A stretch of DNA of 64,000 nucleotides from positions 1-64,000 of the forward strand of contig SADC01000840.1 in the NCBI GenBank assembly GCA_004194705.1, given 5' to 3'. Every line of letters begins with the position of its first letter. Positions within the stretch are counted from its first letter, which is position 1. This stretch comes from Ditylenchus dipsaci (Eukaryota > Nematoda > Chromadorea > Rhabditida > Anguinidae). Positions 1 through 11,568 of the stretch are shown here, one piece after another. The notes under the pieces were generated by a model. The model saw nothing but the letters and a program-made list of their open reading frames with translations. It had not been told where the DNA came from and ran no database searches. A program made the position numbers and the translations under genes.

Positions 1-350
1 TGTAGATATGTGGCTGGAGCGTACCGAAGCGTATGTTTTCTCATGGTTGCTCCGTTCATTGTTTTTTACTCAATGATATTACAGGTATCGACTCTTGTTG
101 ATGTGGTTCTTTTGATGGACGTACCGATAAGATAGCTACGATGGATCGAAACGTACGTTTTGTTATGGTTGCTATCTTTATTGTTCTCACTTAATGCTGT
201 GACAGTAATCAAGTATTGCCGTTTGTGGTTTTTGCTGCTGGAGCGTACCGAAACGACTCAGGCGATGGATCGGAACGTACGCTTCGTCATGGTTGCTCCC
301 TTCAATGTTCTCACTCAATGGTATTACAGGAATCAAGTATCGACTTTCTG
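1..350. repeat. Tandem repeat of about 125 bp, three imperfect units
   Basis: Three related units begin near 18, 142 and 265. Each carries a GTACGTTTTGTTATGGTTGC-like core followed by a TTCTCACTCAATG-like segment and a tract containing ACAGGTATC. The array runs off the left edge, so its full length is unknown. The short open frames here come from the repeat and show no recognisable domain. Confidence 0.7.
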
Positions 351-534
351 TTATTTCTTTTAGAGTTCTGACTTATCTAATCGTGACCTATATCCTGTCA
401 TGGCTTTTAACTGTGCGCTATCACTTCTTTTATGCATCATATCTCTGCGCGAACCTCCCTACTTTTTCATGCTTTTTCTTCCACAAGCTATTCTTACGCA
501 ACATACTTCTATGCAAACATAGTTGCACGCGAAA

Positions 535-1195
535 AAAAATGGGCGCCGGGCGCACCACCGGGCGGCGGCATCTCAAAAAATTGCGCGCCGGGCGCAGAAC
601 CGGCGCCGAGCTTTAAATAAGTGAATTATATACTAGTAAAAGATTTAGTTTTTTTATTTAACTTCTGCTTAATATATTTTTAGTCCTAATTAAATCTCGA
701 TTATAAATTAAAATGGCTTTGCTTTTAAGAGAATATTTCCTGTTCTATTTTTGCGAGATGCTGATAACATTGTTGTTACACTGAATAACCTTTCAACTGC
801 CGCTGTACTTGCGGGAATAGCTAAAATATCATAAGATAATTTAGTTAAAGTAGGGTATACTGTGTATCGTTCCGCCCAAAATTTTATATATCATTTTCTA
901 ATGGCAAACTTCTTTCTATTTCTTGAAAATAATTATTAATTTGCTGACTAGTTTCTGCTTCTTTTGATTGAGATACTTTTACAGTTCCAAACCCAAATAG
1001 AGAGGGCTCGTCCTTTTCTCTAGGCACCGGGTGCCGAACCGGGCGCCGAGCTGTATTGAAATAAGCACCGGGCGCCGAACCGGGCGCCGGGCTGTATTAA
1101 AATCGGCGCCGAGCGCCAGCGCCGGCGCCGGCGCCCTAATTTTTTCAAAAATTTCCGGGCGCACACCGGCGCCGGCGCCGGCGCCCGTGCAAGTA
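535..1195. repeat. GC-rich GGCGCC palindromic islands in AT-rich DNA
   Basis: Two dense blocks (about 540-615 and 1023-1190) consist of overlapping GGCGCC/CCGGGCGC units in AT-rich surroundings. Both are flanked by related AT-rich text (ATGCAAAC, TTGCACGC / GTGCAAG, ATGCAAAT), which suggests inverted ends of one element with a spacer at about 620-1020. Open frames across the blocks are Ala/Gly/Arg-rich translations of the repeat and are not called as genes. Confidence 0.6.
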
Positions 1196-2812
1196 TGTAT
1201 GCAAATATTTCCACGCAAACCGCTCGCACAGAACCTGCTCATACGTAATTAATTTCTGTTGTGTCATGAACTTATCTGAACTGTGCCTCTATTGCTGTGA
1301 AAAGCTGTTACTAAAGCAATATCAGCGGCCCGAAGGGCCGCGACAAATAAACTAGTTTCGTCCTAAATAAAGTCTTTTGGCTCCAAAAAAAGGTTTCTCC
1401 ATATCATAATGCGAATATTTCGAACTCTCAAGATCAAATCCCCCTGTTTGTTCTCACCATTTGTTTACAAGTTTGGTATCAAAATGGTACTCAGGCTTTG
1501 GCAATCAATTAAAACTTCAGCACAGCGTTTCACAAGCTACTGGAGCTGACTTACAAGCTAAGATCTAGCTTAGACCTTTATTTTACCTGAAAATCCATAA
1601 TTGTGAGGTTCTTCTCACAGCTTTGATTGGTATTTACTAGCTTTTGCCCGCCCTGCGGGTGGGTTTTATTCTTTGCTGATGTTTTACTTCTCGATTTTTT
1701 AACGCTGATTTTTCCGGAGCATTTTTCAATTTACTTTTCATCTCTCTTTTAACTTTAACTTTTTAAATGATTTTAAAAATCAAGAAATGGATCAAATTTA
1801 ACCGTTTGATTATTGATGCAGAGTTTTATTTCACATACTTGGATGATTTACGAAAATGATAATTTTTTCGAAAAACTCAACTATGAGGATTTTTTTGGGA
1901 AAAGTCGATTAAAAGAACAAACTTCAAGAAATGCTCAATTGCTCGATCGCTTAAAATGCTTAAAGCGAAGACAGTGAAAATAAGACGTAAAAAATTCATA
2001 ATAAAACTAGTGACATCAATTAGTTGATCAAATGGCACCAATGGATTGCAAAAGATCGTAGTTTAGCCGCTTACGGCTTGCTGATCATTTCATCCAGCCC
2101 AAAGTTCAACTACCTAAGAATTTTAAGATTTATAAAATCAGAGCAAAATTCAATTGCATTCTTTCATTCTCAATGATTTAACCATTTCTGACACAGCTGA
2201 CAAGTAATTTTTTTTGTTTTACGCGATTGACGAAGTCATATGTTTTAAGACCTATGGCGGGATTCATAAAAGAGTCTTTTTGTGTTGCGAGATTCATAAA
2301 AGCGAAATTTTTGTTCACTGTAGCCTTTTCTGTAAGCAAAAAGTCTTGATGCCATGAGCTATAAACTATAAACTTATTATACATGATATGCAAACATATA
2401 CTGAAAATGATGCCAGGTATATTTTGAGCATGAAGCTATAAATCATCATGCAAACTAGAATTGCGGAAAAACGTCAGGTCCAAAATAATACGTCAATGTT
2501 CTGGTACAGCCCTGGGTAGGATGGCATCGAAATGCACATGGCCGAATGTTTTTTAAATTTTAGCTTCCACTTAATACTATCCTTTTCTTTGTATGATTAT
2601 TCATAATGAAAGCACAGAATCTTGCAACATTTCAGTATACAAAACGTGTGACTTGTATAATAATATTAGAAAAGACACCCCCTTTGTTGGGTAGGGGCCA
2701 TCAATCTAACCAGTCAAATAAATACCATTAAAACGGAAATTAGTCCTTTTTAAGCCCATTAATAAACTGTGAAAGTTGTGAAACCCTGCGCTGATGGTCT
2801 TGTTAGAGAGTC
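1196..2812. other. No recognisable gene
   Basis: AT-rich sequence with frequent stops in all frames. I see no domain, RNA gene or clear terminal-repeat pair. A short CCCCTTTGTTGG tract near 2680 resembles part of the miniature element inside the FHA-gene intron at about 36.7 kb. Confidence 0.5.
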
Positions 2813-4020
2813 AAGCGTGTGGACAAAGCTTTTTTTTGCTGCAAAAAGACTTTTTTTCGCTGCAAAAGACTTTTTTTTGCTGCAAAAATTAGTTGATGCA
2901 AAAAGTCTTTTTTTTGCTGCAAAAAAACTTTTTTTGCTGCAAAAAGTCTTTTTTTCGCTGCAAAAAGACTTTTTTTTGCTGCAAATATTTTTGCTGCAAA
3001 AAGACTTTTTTTTGCTGCAAAAAAACTTTTTTTGCTGCAAAAATTCTTTTTTTAGCTGCAAAAAGACTTTTTTTTGCTGCAAATCGGCTTTTTTTTGCTG
3101 CAAATCGGCTTTTTCTGGTCCAAACTATTTTAGCTGTAATTTTGGCGTGCGGTCAATTGGTCCACGGTCAATTGCTCCACGGTCAATTGATCCACGGTCA
3201 ATTGCTCCACAAAATTATTTTCAAATTAATCTTTTTGTCTTGTGAAGAAATTCTGTTATTTTAACAGTTTTTCGATAATTCAGCCTTAACCCTACTGGTT
3301 AATCCACGCACCAACCAAACCAAGTGGTCATCCACCTGGAGCAAAATTTTTTTTCACGTTTTTCATGTTCCAAAACCCGTTTCCTGCACTGATTCGGACA
3401 TGCTGAAGATGGTTTGATAGTGGTAAAATGCCACTTTCTCGAGTATTTTTTGAGTTTTGTTTGAACTCGTTCCAGCAATTTTAACAAAACTCAAAAAATA
3501 CTCGAGAAAGTGGCATTTTACCACTATCAAACCATCTTCAGCATGTCCGAATCAGTGCAGGAAACGGGTTTTGGAACATGAAAAACGTGAAAAAAAATTT
3601 TGCTCCAGGTGGATGACCACTTGGTTTGGTTGGTGCGTGGATTAACCAGTAGGGTTAAGGCTGAATTATCGAAAAACTGTTAAAATAACAGAATTTCTTC
3701 ACAAGACAAAAAAGATTAATTTGAAAATAATTTTGTGGAGCAATTGACCGTGGATCAATTGACCGTGGAGCAATTGACCGCACGCCAAAATTACAGCTAA
3801 AATAGTTGGACCAGAAAAAGCCGATTTGCAGCAAAAAAAAGCCGATTTGCAGCAAAAAAAAGTCTTTTTGCAGCTAAAAAAAGAATTTTTGCAGCAAAAA
3901 AAAGTTTTTTTGCAGCAAAAAAAAGACTTTTTGCATCAACTAATTTTTGCAGCAAAAAAAAGTCTTTTTGCAGCGAAAAAAAGTCTTTTTGCAGCAAAAA
4001 AAAGCTTTGTCCAAGCGTGT
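2813..4020. mobile_element. 1.19-kb palindromic foldback element with 8-bp target duplication
   Basis: The element (2821-4012) is an almost complete palindrome centred near 3484, with arms of about 590 bp. Its outer ends read GGACAAAGC / GCTTTGTCC and it is flanked by direct AAGCGTGT repeats at 2813-2820 and 4013-4020. Each arm holds, from the outside in, an array of TTTTTTTGCTGCAAAAAGAC units, several GGTCAATTGCTCCAC units, and a unique inner part containing CCAACCAAACCAAGTGG. Both arms encode the same 62-residue open frame, a by-product of the symmetry. An 8-9 bp duplication fits hAT or Mutator-like insertion; the superfamily is not settled. Confidence 0.85.
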
Positions 4021-4421
4021 AAGGATCATTTTGACACCAAAATTGTAGACCTAAAGTGAATAGACCTGAAGTGACTTTTTTAAGTAAAATATAGTATTGA
4101 TAGATGTATGTCAATAATGCAAACAATAAAAGACTTTGTACATTTTTGTGCCTATTTTGTGCAAGCCTCTATTTTTCTGTTGTAAACAAAAAAAATTATA
4201 CAGCAAATCTCAATAAATTTCTGAATTTATGAAGTGAAAAAGTCTCAATTTTGCAGAATATTAAAATTAAAGTGTCGAAATCTAAGTAAGGTTTTTGAGA
4301 CGAAAGTTTATCGAAAAATAAAAACCGCCCGTAGGGCGCGCAAAAACTAGTGAGACTCTCAAAAACTGAACCTCGAAAGAACAATTACTCTGTCTCATTT
4401 CAAGACCAACATTCAAATGAC
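4021..4421. other. No recognisable gene
   Basis: AT-rich sequence between two foldback elements. It contains one short GC-rich hairpin-like word (CGCCCGTAGGGCG, near 4326) and nothing else I can name. Confidence 0.4.
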
Positions 4422-4916
4422 TATTTTGAGACATTTGAAAAAAAATCGAACATACATACAGACTGCCTGTTTATTAGAAAGAATTCGGTAAATACTTCTT
4501 TAGTAAGAATTGCAAGCAAAAAATGTGAGAGCGAAAAGACTGGAAAGACACGACAAATCAAAGAAGAGAACTCAAAATGATTTCAAAATTTGATTTTGAA
4601 ATTCAAATCTCTGGCGTGCCTAGCACGCGCGCACTTGAAATGCAAGAACTATTGCAGATTTTATTCAAAACTAGAGCAAAACAAAATGATCAAAAAAAAT
4701 TGCTGCTAAAAAAATCTTGAAATGCCTTTTTGCGGTGTAACGCACGGGATGCCGCTTTAAAGGGGCATACCAGCGCGTTACACGGGCAATTTCAAATTTT
4801 CAAAAGGCGGGGACCAGGCACATTTAAACGAGAATTATTTTTAAATACAAATTTGTCATTTTATATAAAAAGCTATGCATCATGTTGGAACCGAACCCGT
4901 CCATGCTTGGGGAGAC

Positions 4917-5004
4917 ATGCCAGTTCGCCCCACGGCCAGTTCGCCCCGGCAAGTTCGCCCCGTTTTTCAAAACGGCCAGTTCGCCCCGGCCAGTTCGCCC
5001 CGTT
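4917..5004. repeat. CGGCCAGTTCGCCCC tandem array, left arm
   Basis: About six 13-16 bp units of CGGCCAGTTCGCCCC type. Reverse-complement arrays lie at 5484-5545 and 8268-8370, the latter at the matching place in the right arm. Such subterminal arrays are a known place for transposase-binding repeats; that role here is an inference. Confidence 0.8.
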
Positions 5005-5241
5005 AGAAAAGTAAATATATGTATTCTTCGACTGCCTTACCATGTTTTTCAACTGGGCTGTGGCAAAAAGAGACTCTATACGCATTTTTTGATCAAGAGT
5101 ACTTCTCGGAATCATGTCTAAGGTAAGTGAGATGCGCACACCCACATACCTTAGACACAAATCACTCGAAAGTGACTCTGGATGCATGAAAAAGCATGCA
5201 TACCAGAGTTTATTTATGCGGTAGGCCCCAGTATTCAAAAC
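5005..5241 (+). repeat. Dual-splice-donor hairpin module, copy a (short form)
   Basis: Order: AAAAGTAAATATATGTATTC, an internal segment, ATGTCTAAG|GTAAGTGAG, a short centre, then CACATACCTTAGAC, a TCACTCGAAAGTGA hairpin, a CTCTGG/CCAGAG hairpin, and GCGGTAGGCCCCAG. The + strand has an AAG|GTAAGT donor at 5122/5123 and the - strand an AAG|GTATGT donor at 5150/5149. This copy lacks the GC-rich central stem of copies b, c and e. Confidence 0.8.
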
Positions 5242-6287
5242 TATATCCCACACTTACCGTTTTGAATGAAAATGGCCTCTTTTCTGCACCTTTTGGTCCT
5301 AATTTAGTCCTTTTTCCCTTAAAAATAGCCAAAAAAGGTAATTTTAAGGGACCCCAAAACTCAATTTTTTATTGACCAAAATGCAAAAATAATGCCTTAT
5401 TTGGACTTCTGAGGTGATTTTAGGTCGATATAGGGTGTTTGGAGACACTTAAAAAAAAATTTAATTTGGGTGGGGGCGGGTGGTGAAAAACGGGGCGAAC
5501 TGGCCGGGGCGAACTGGCCATTTGAAAAACGGGGCGAACTGGCCGTTTTCCCATGCTCGGACATCGTCAACACATTACCACTGAGTCACCCATGTCATTA
5601 GGCTGACACTGTGATTTTCATAACTTAATGCTCTTCACAGAATAACAAATTTGCATTTAAAAATAATTCTGGTTTGAATATGGCTGGTCCTCGCGTTTTG
5701 CAAATTTGAGATTGACCGTGTGACGCGCTGGTATGCCCCTTTAATATTATCTTTGGCGTTCTCAAGAGAGTACACTCAGAGAACCAGGATTACACCAGTC
5801 TTGCTATTTTTGTTCAATTATAGCTTCTGAAGATTTTCTTGGTTGAACAAAGTACACGTGTATTTCTTCAGGGAGACCTTACGGTTTATTCGGTTCTATC
5901 CTAAGCTTTTTATTCCATGTTGTATGCTTAAACATAGTTATCAGGGATTTATTTATTTTAGAAAGTTGATTTTTTTGACTTATTCAGTGTTATTTGTATA
6001 AGAACAAATGGGCAAAATTTTTAATTGTCGCCGAACGACTTCTTTCTGTCGCCGAAATATTTTTTATTGTCGCCGAAAAAATAAATTTTCGTCAAAAAGT
6101 GCCATTTTATTCAGTGCTTATTGATTTTTGAGCACCAAAAAAAAGATTTTGATTAAAAACTTCAAAAATAAAAAAATATTTTGGGTCCCAAAAAGAGTAC
6201 AAATCTTTTTAAAAAGTACAATTACGTTCCCTGGCATATGCCTACTTTTAAAGGAGAGGGAAAAGCCATTTAGGTTTGAAAAAGTGG

Positions 6288-6335
6288 CCTTGGTGGCGCA
6301 GTGGGGAAGCGTTTGTGTTTTATGGTCATGAACTA
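6288..6335 (+). promoter_or_regulatory. tRNA-like A-box (possible SINE head)
   Basis: TGGCGCAGTGG at 6294-6304 fits the RNA polymerase III A-box consensus TRGYNNAGYGG. No matching B-box or full cloverleaf follows, so this is at most the 5' end of a tRNA-derived element. Confidence 0.35.
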
Positions 6336-6346
6336 AAAAAAGGGGG

Positions 6347-6530
6347 GGGGGGTAAACTTTTTGAGAAAAATCGATTGAGCGGATGAGATTTCGGGTCCTA
6401 TGAGCTTAATCGCTCAGAATTCCAGGTTTATATGGTTTTTGAGTGGTTCAGGATAAAGTTGCGAGCGATTAAGCCCATCGGACCCAAAATCTGATCCGCT
6501 CAATCGATTTTTCTCAAAAATTTTACCCCC
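6347..6530. mobile_element. Short inverted-repeat element (about 180 bp)
   Basis: Arms read GAGAAAAATCGATTGAGCGG and its near-complement toward 6515, with an inner pair around GATTAAGC/GCTTAATC. A poly(G) run precedes it and a poly(C) run follows. It has no coding capacity and no clear target duplication. Confidence 0.55.
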
Positions 6531-6653
6531 TCCCATTTTGTATACCCCCAAAAAAGCAATTATTTTGGCTAGACTTTACTTGCCCGCCCCCTGGCTGACC
6601 CACTTTCGAGGTGAATTTTTAAAAACCGATTGCATATTCGTGTTTCTCAACCC

Positions 6654-7388
6654 GGATTTTTACGGGAAATGATCATCAGATTCTATGAAAGTGAAAAATT
6701 TTTTTTTGGGATTTGCCTTGGTCCCCCAAGGCAAAATTTTAGAAAAATTAAAAAAAAAATATTTTTCAAATTGGCGCCTTTTGAATTTTAAAGGGATTAA
6801 GGGCTGTATTGGGAGGGGAAGGGAATAAAAGGGGCCACTTTTATGGCAGAACAATAGAAAAGTAAATATATGTATTCTTCGACTGCCTCACCATGTTTTT
6901 CAACTGGGCCGTGGCAAAAAGAGACTCTATACGCATTTTTTGATCAAGAGTACTTCTTGGAATCATGTCTAAGGTAAGTGAGTGCGCGCATCTCTAACTC
7001 TCAAGCCCCTGCGCCCCCTTCGGGTCGCAGGGGGCTTGGGGGCTTGGAGTTGAGATGCGCACACCCACATACCTTACACACAAATCACTCGAAAGTGACT
7101 CTGGATGCATGAAAAAGCATGCATACCAGAGTTTATTTATGCGGTAGACCCCAGTATTTAAAGCTATGTTCAAAATCTTCTTGTTAGGGGCCATGTGTGA
7201 TTAGTGGCCCCTTTTATTCCCTTCCCTCCCAATACAGCCCTTAATCCCTTTAAAATTCAAAAGGCGCCAATTTAAAAAATATTTTTTTTCAAATTTTTCT
7301 AAAATTTTACCTTGGGGGACCAAGGCAAATCCCAAAAAAAATTTTTTTACTTTCACAGAATCTGATGTTTATTTCCCGTAAAAATGCG
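6654..7388. mobile_element. Foldback nested in the 4.4-kb palindrome
   Basis: Arms of about 200 bp (6654-6855 and 7193-7388) begin ACGGGAAAT.ATCATCAG and contain the dispersed CCTTGGGGGACCAAGG palindrome and the CAATACAGCCCTTAATCCC segment. The interior is module copy b. The left part of a related arm without its partner is seen at about 7790-7940. Confidence 0.65.
6855..7163 (+). repeat. Dual-splice-donor hairpin module, copy b (long form)
   Basis: Same order as copy a, with a GC-rich centre whose CCTGCGCCCCC and GGGGGCTTGG parts can pair around a TTCGG loop. The + strand donor AAG|GTAAGT is intact. The minus-side word reads CATACCTTACAC instead of CATACCTTAGAC, which weakens the second donor. 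Confidence 0.8.
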
Positions 7389-7958
7389 GTTCGAGAAACA
7401 CGAATATGCTATCGGTTTTTAAAAATTCACCTCGAAAGTGGGTCAGCCGTGGGGGGACCACGTGAAGTCTAGCCCTGCTGTTCCTTTATTCAGTCGTGAT
7501 AGACTTAGCTGAGGTAATAGATTTTCGGCAAGCATAACAAGCGGACGCACCAGCAGTGCAAGTATAATATCTCTGCATTTCGTATAGGGGGGAGGGCGTT
7601 GCACTTCAGGGTGAGTACACTTCATATGCTGTCCAGGGTGACGATTTGAGTACTATCTATCAAAGAACTAAATAGCAGTGCGTGGCTGAGCTCACTCCGA
7701 GTGAGAATCTCACTGAGAATCCTCAGTGAGAATCTCACTCACAGCCTGTATTGACAAATTTCGAAATTCCAAATTTCGAAAATTTTTTCGATTTGCCTTG
7801 GTCCGCCAAGGTAAAAAATTTAGGAAAATTCAAAAAAAATATTTTTTTGAATTGCCGCCAAAACATTTTTAAAGGAATTAGGGCTGTATTGGGAAGGGAA
7901 GGGACAAAAGAGGGCCACTAATCACACAAGGCCCCTAACAGGAAGATGTTGAACATAG

Positions 7959-8267
7959 TTTTGAATACTGGGGCCTACCGCATAAATAAACTCTGGTATG
8001 CATGTTTTTTCATGCATCCAGAGTCACTTTCGAGTGATTTGTGTCTAAGGTATGTGGGTGTGCGCATCTCAACTCCAAGCCCCCAAGTCCCTGCGCTCAC
8101 GAAGGGGCGCAGGGGGCTTGAGAGTTAGAGATGCGCGCACTCACTTACCTTAGACATGATTCCGAGAAGTACTCTTGATCAAAAAATGCGTATAGAGTCT
8201 CTTTTTGCCACAGCCCAGTTGAAAAACATGGTAAGGCAGTCGAAGAATACATATATTTACTTTTCTA
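7959..8267 (-). repeat. Dual-splice-donor hairpin module, copy c (long form)
   Basis: Reverse orientation relative to copies a and b, in the right arm of the 4.4-kb palindrome. Both donor words (AAG|GTATGT and AAG|GTAAGT, one per strand), both short hairpins and the GC-rich central stem are present. Confidence 0.8.
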
Positions 8268-8871
8268 ACGGGGCGAACTGGCCGGGGCGAACTGGCCGGG
8301 GCGAACTGGCCGTTTTGAAAAACGGGGCGAACTTGCCGGGGCGAACTGGCCGTGGGGCGAACTGGCATGTCTCCCCAAGCATGGACGGGTTCGGTTCCAA
8401 CATGATGCATAGCTTTTTATATAAAATGACAAATTTGTATTTAAAAATAATTCTCGTTTAAATGTGCCTGGTCCCCGCCTTTTGAAAATTTGAAATTGCC
8501 CGTGTAACGCGCTGGTATGCCCCTTTAAAGCGGCATCCCGTGCGTTACACCGCAAAAAGGCATTTCAAGATTTTTTTAGCAGCAATTTTTTTTGATCATT
8601 TTGTTTTGCTCTAGTTTTGAATAAAATCTGCAATAGTTCTTGCATTTCAAGTGCGCGCGTGCTAGGCACGCCAGAGATTTGAATTTCAAAATCAAATTTT
8701 GAAATCATTTTGAGTTCTCTTCTTTGATTTGTCGTGTCTTTCCAGTCTTTTCGCTCTCACATTTTTTGCTTGCAATTCTTACTAAAGAAGTATTTACCGA
8801 ATTCTTTCTAATAAACAGGCAGTCTGTATGTATGTTCGATTTTTTTTCAAATGTCTCAAAATAGTCCAAGT

Positions 8872-9406
8872 AAACTGTTACCATTATTTTGGCCTTTTGC
8901 CATTCCGGAGTGGGTCCTGAGCCATCTGGTCTTTCCCCTATTTCATTAGACATTTTTGTACTAATTTGAAAGCTCTTTCAATGGCGGAGAACCTTTTGCA
9001 GTTAGATTCGGGGTTGGAAAATTGAGATTTGGTTTTTTAAACTTGAAAAATGCGGGTTCTGTTGTTTAAATTGAATAAAAAAAAATTTAATTGGTGCCAA
9101 TTTTCTGGCGATACCGCCGGGCCCCTTAGCTTTTATGGTAAAACCTCTTGCGATAGTTTTTTTTGAACTGAGGTTTTTGTAGATGCTACGGTGGCTAAAG
9201 TTTTTCGCATTTATTTCACTTAATAATGCATTAAATGGAAATTACATCAAGCATCAGAATCTGGCCCAACCACGTGGATACCCCCAGAAATGGGTAATCA
9301 GGGGCCATGTGATGGATTAACACATACCTACCATTAAAATTTCAAAATACGATAATGGCGCAAATAGGTGCCTATGGTCCCTAGTGCACAATATTTACTA
9401 GTTTTA
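8872..9406. other. No recognisable gene
   Basis: Unstructured AT-rich sequence with stops in all frames between the 4.4-kb palindrome and the mariner-derived element. Confidence 0.4.
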
Positions 9407-9900
9407 CAGGGCGGTCCAAAATTTTCGCACTATTTTAATCGACCATAACTTTTCCCATTCGAAAGAGGGCAGGATAGGAATTTGAAACACTTAATTCCAT
9501 AACCTGAAGAAAAAGAAGTCACACGGAGTCAGATCTGGTGAGTGAGATAGCCACGGCATGTTTGGCAAAGTTCTGCACATCCAGCGTCCTGAAAACAAGC
9601 TCATTTTCCGGGTTGATGGTTTTTCAATGACTTTCAATGCTTTGAGATTGTTTTCTGGACGCTGGAGGGACAGAACTTTGCCAAACATGCCGTGGCTACC
9701 CCACTCGCCAGATCTGACTCACTTGATTTCTTCCCGTGGGATTTTTTATAGGTTATGGAATAAAAAGTTATTATGAAAGTTTGGTGCCAAACAAATTCCT
9801 ATCCTGTCCTCTTTCGAATAGAAAAAAAATCTCGACGAATGATTGAAAAATAAAAAGGTTATGGTCGATTAAAATAAAGCTAAATATTTGGACCACCCTG
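9407..9900. mobile_element. Mariner-derived foldback element, TA target duplication
   Basis: Ends read CAGGGCGGTCCAAA and TTTGGACCACCCTG and are flanked by TA on both sides, as for the Tc1/mariner superfamily. Both arms carry, in opposite orientations, a fragment of mariner transposase: the + strand near 9690-9765 reads PWLPHSPDLT and the - strand near 9500-9545 reads PWLSHSPDLTPCDFF. In mariners this SPDL.PCDFF region contains the last catalytic aspartate. The rest of the transposase is absent, so the element cannot make its own enzyme. Confidence 0.85.
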
Positions 9901-10177
9901 TATTTAAAACAGCTAAACTTCACTTTACCGGAAATCCAGAAACACCGTTTAAACCCACTTTTTATACCGTAAAACGAGTAAAAAACACGTTTTTAGGTGT
10001 GATAACGTAATTTTTTGAAAAAAAAAATTGGTTTGCCTTGGGGGACCAAGTCAAAAAATGTATGAAATATATCGAAAAAGATGAAAAAGAGAAAAAAGAG
10101 CTGTATAGGGAAAGAAAAGGAATAAAAGAGGGCCACTAGTCACACAGGGCCCACTAACAACAAGATGTTAAACAAAG

Positions 10178-10414
10178 TTTTGAATACTGGGGCCTACCGC
10201 ATAAATAAACTCTGGTATGCATGCTTTTCATGCATCCAGAGTCACTTTCGAGTGATTTGTTTCTAAGGTATGTGGGTGTGCGCATCTCACTTACCTTAGA
10301 CATGATTCCGAGAAGTATTCTTGACCATAAAATGGTCATAGAGTCTCTTTTTGCCACGACCCATGTTGAAAAAATGGTGAGACACTCGAAGAATACAAAC
10401 ATTTACTTTTTTAA
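10178..10414 (-). repeat. Dual-splice-donor hairpin module, copy d (short form)
   Basis: Reverse orientation, short centre (GTATGTGGGTGTGCGC then TCTCACTTACC). Both strand-specific donors and the ACTCTGG/CCAGAGT hairpin are kept. Confidence 0.8.
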
Positions 10415-11031
10415 CGTCCTGCCATGAAAGTGGCCTCCTCTTCTTCCTTGCCTATACAGCCCTCATTTTCATTTAAAAATGTTTTGGCGCCAATTGAAAA
10501 AGCATTTTTTCGATATTTTTCATATATTTTCGTTAGGCTTGGGCTCTAGGGGTCCGGCCGGATACCGGATCGGATTTCCGAAAAGAAAGAAAAGAAAGAA
10601 AATCCGGCGGCCTAAAAAACCGGATCCGGTACCGGATTTTTTAATCAGCGAAATGCACATTGGTTTTCCACATATTTTATTCGTAAAAACCAAAGTTAAT
10701 ACAATCAATAAGTGAAATTAACATGTTCAAGAGCCTTGTTCAAAAATATCAGTTGTTCAGCGTTGTAGGGATCGAGTTGGTCTTTAATTTGAGAGTTAGG
10801 GCTATTTTTCAATCAACAATTTCAAGATTTTCGTACATCCAAAAATATAGACTCGGGGGCTCTATTAAAAGAAACACGGTATATACGTGGTTCTGTCGTC
10901 TTTTGTAAATTTGAAATTGCACGTGTAACGCGCTGGTATGTCCCTTTAAACCACACTTGTAATGCAAAAACCCTATTTTTTCGTTCAATCGATCTGAGGA
11001 AACATGAATTTTTCTGCTTTATCATCTCTCT

Positions 11032-11412
11032 TTGCCTTTTATTGTTTGTGTTTTGATCATACAACTAGATGCTCGAACAATAAAGTCGAATTTGCCAATA
11101 GAAAAATGTGCTGCAAATGATTTTACCAAAAGTATGAATGACAAAGAAAAACAAGAAGATCAAAAAATTAGTGAATTATTCCAACATACTATTACTCATT
11201 TAAAAAGCCACTTTAAACATAATAGCAGTAAAGAAAATGTCCTTGACACATTCAAATTTTTCGCGAGTAGCCTGCAAAAAGCACAGCCTTGCGATTTAAT
11301 GGATTTCGACCAGTCTAATGTCCAAAAGTATGTTATGAAGTGTCTGGAAGTAATGTCTGTGTGCTTGGGCAACCATCCTTTGGCGTTATATCGAATCAGT
11401 GCCTTTAAATAA
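11032..11412 (+). CDS. Hypothetical protein inside the hAT element, possible BESS-like C-terminal helix pair
   Basis: I do not recognise this protein with certainty. The open frame could enter through the splice-acceptor-like ACAACTAG near 11068 and ends at a stop at 11412. It gives a Lys/Gln-rich N-terminal part, then FFASSLQKAQ and VQKYVMKCLEVMS. That spacing (Phe, Ser-Leu, then a hydrophobic helix) is reminiscent of the BESS motif of MADF-BESS proteins, but the match is weak. It overlaps a - strand open frame (11196-11486) that looks less protein-like. It may be a captured host fragment, an accessory transposon gene or a decayed exon. Confidence 0.3.
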   Translation: MPFIVCVLIIQLDARTIKSNLPIEKCAANDFTKSMNDKEKQEDQKISELFQHTITHLKSHFKHNSSKENVLDTFKFFASSLQKAQPCDLMDFDQSNVQKYVMKCLEVMSVCLGNHPLALYRISAFK

Positions 11413-11568
11413 AAAGACGTCAGCAAGTGCACCAATCCAATAATACTCCCGGTTTCTTGGCGACTGGTTCCTTCTAAATCAATCATTAAAGATTGTACTA
11501 CTCAAACTTAAACAAACCACGGGGAAAAACACATCATCTTCCACTTGTTTCACTAAAAGAATACTCAC

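Larger units (their letters stand above)
4422..8871. mobile_element. 4.4-kb foldback with 0.8-0.9 kb inverted arms
   Basis: The left arm (about 4422-5243) and right arm (about 7952-8871) are near-identical reverse complements. In order each contains a unique outer part, the GTAACGCGCTGGTATGCCCC segment, a TTCGCCCC-type tandem array, and one copy of the splice-donor module described below. The 2.7-kb spacer holds further elements, including a nested foldback at 6654-7388. Arm-encoded frames mirror each other and show no recognisable domain. No target duplication was found at the arm ends (GACTATTTTG / CAAAATAGTC). Confidence 0.75.

Noticed and set aside
2759..3264. Phe/Lys/Cys-rich open frames on both strands
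   Set aside because: They are translations of the TTTTTTTGCTGCAAAAAGAC array in the palindromic foldback and recur mirrored in the other arm.
5005..5241. U1 snRNA gene or pseudogene within the donor module
   Set aside because: Only the ACTTACCT start resembles U1. The following stem-loops and any Sm site do not match, so the resemblance is left as speculation.
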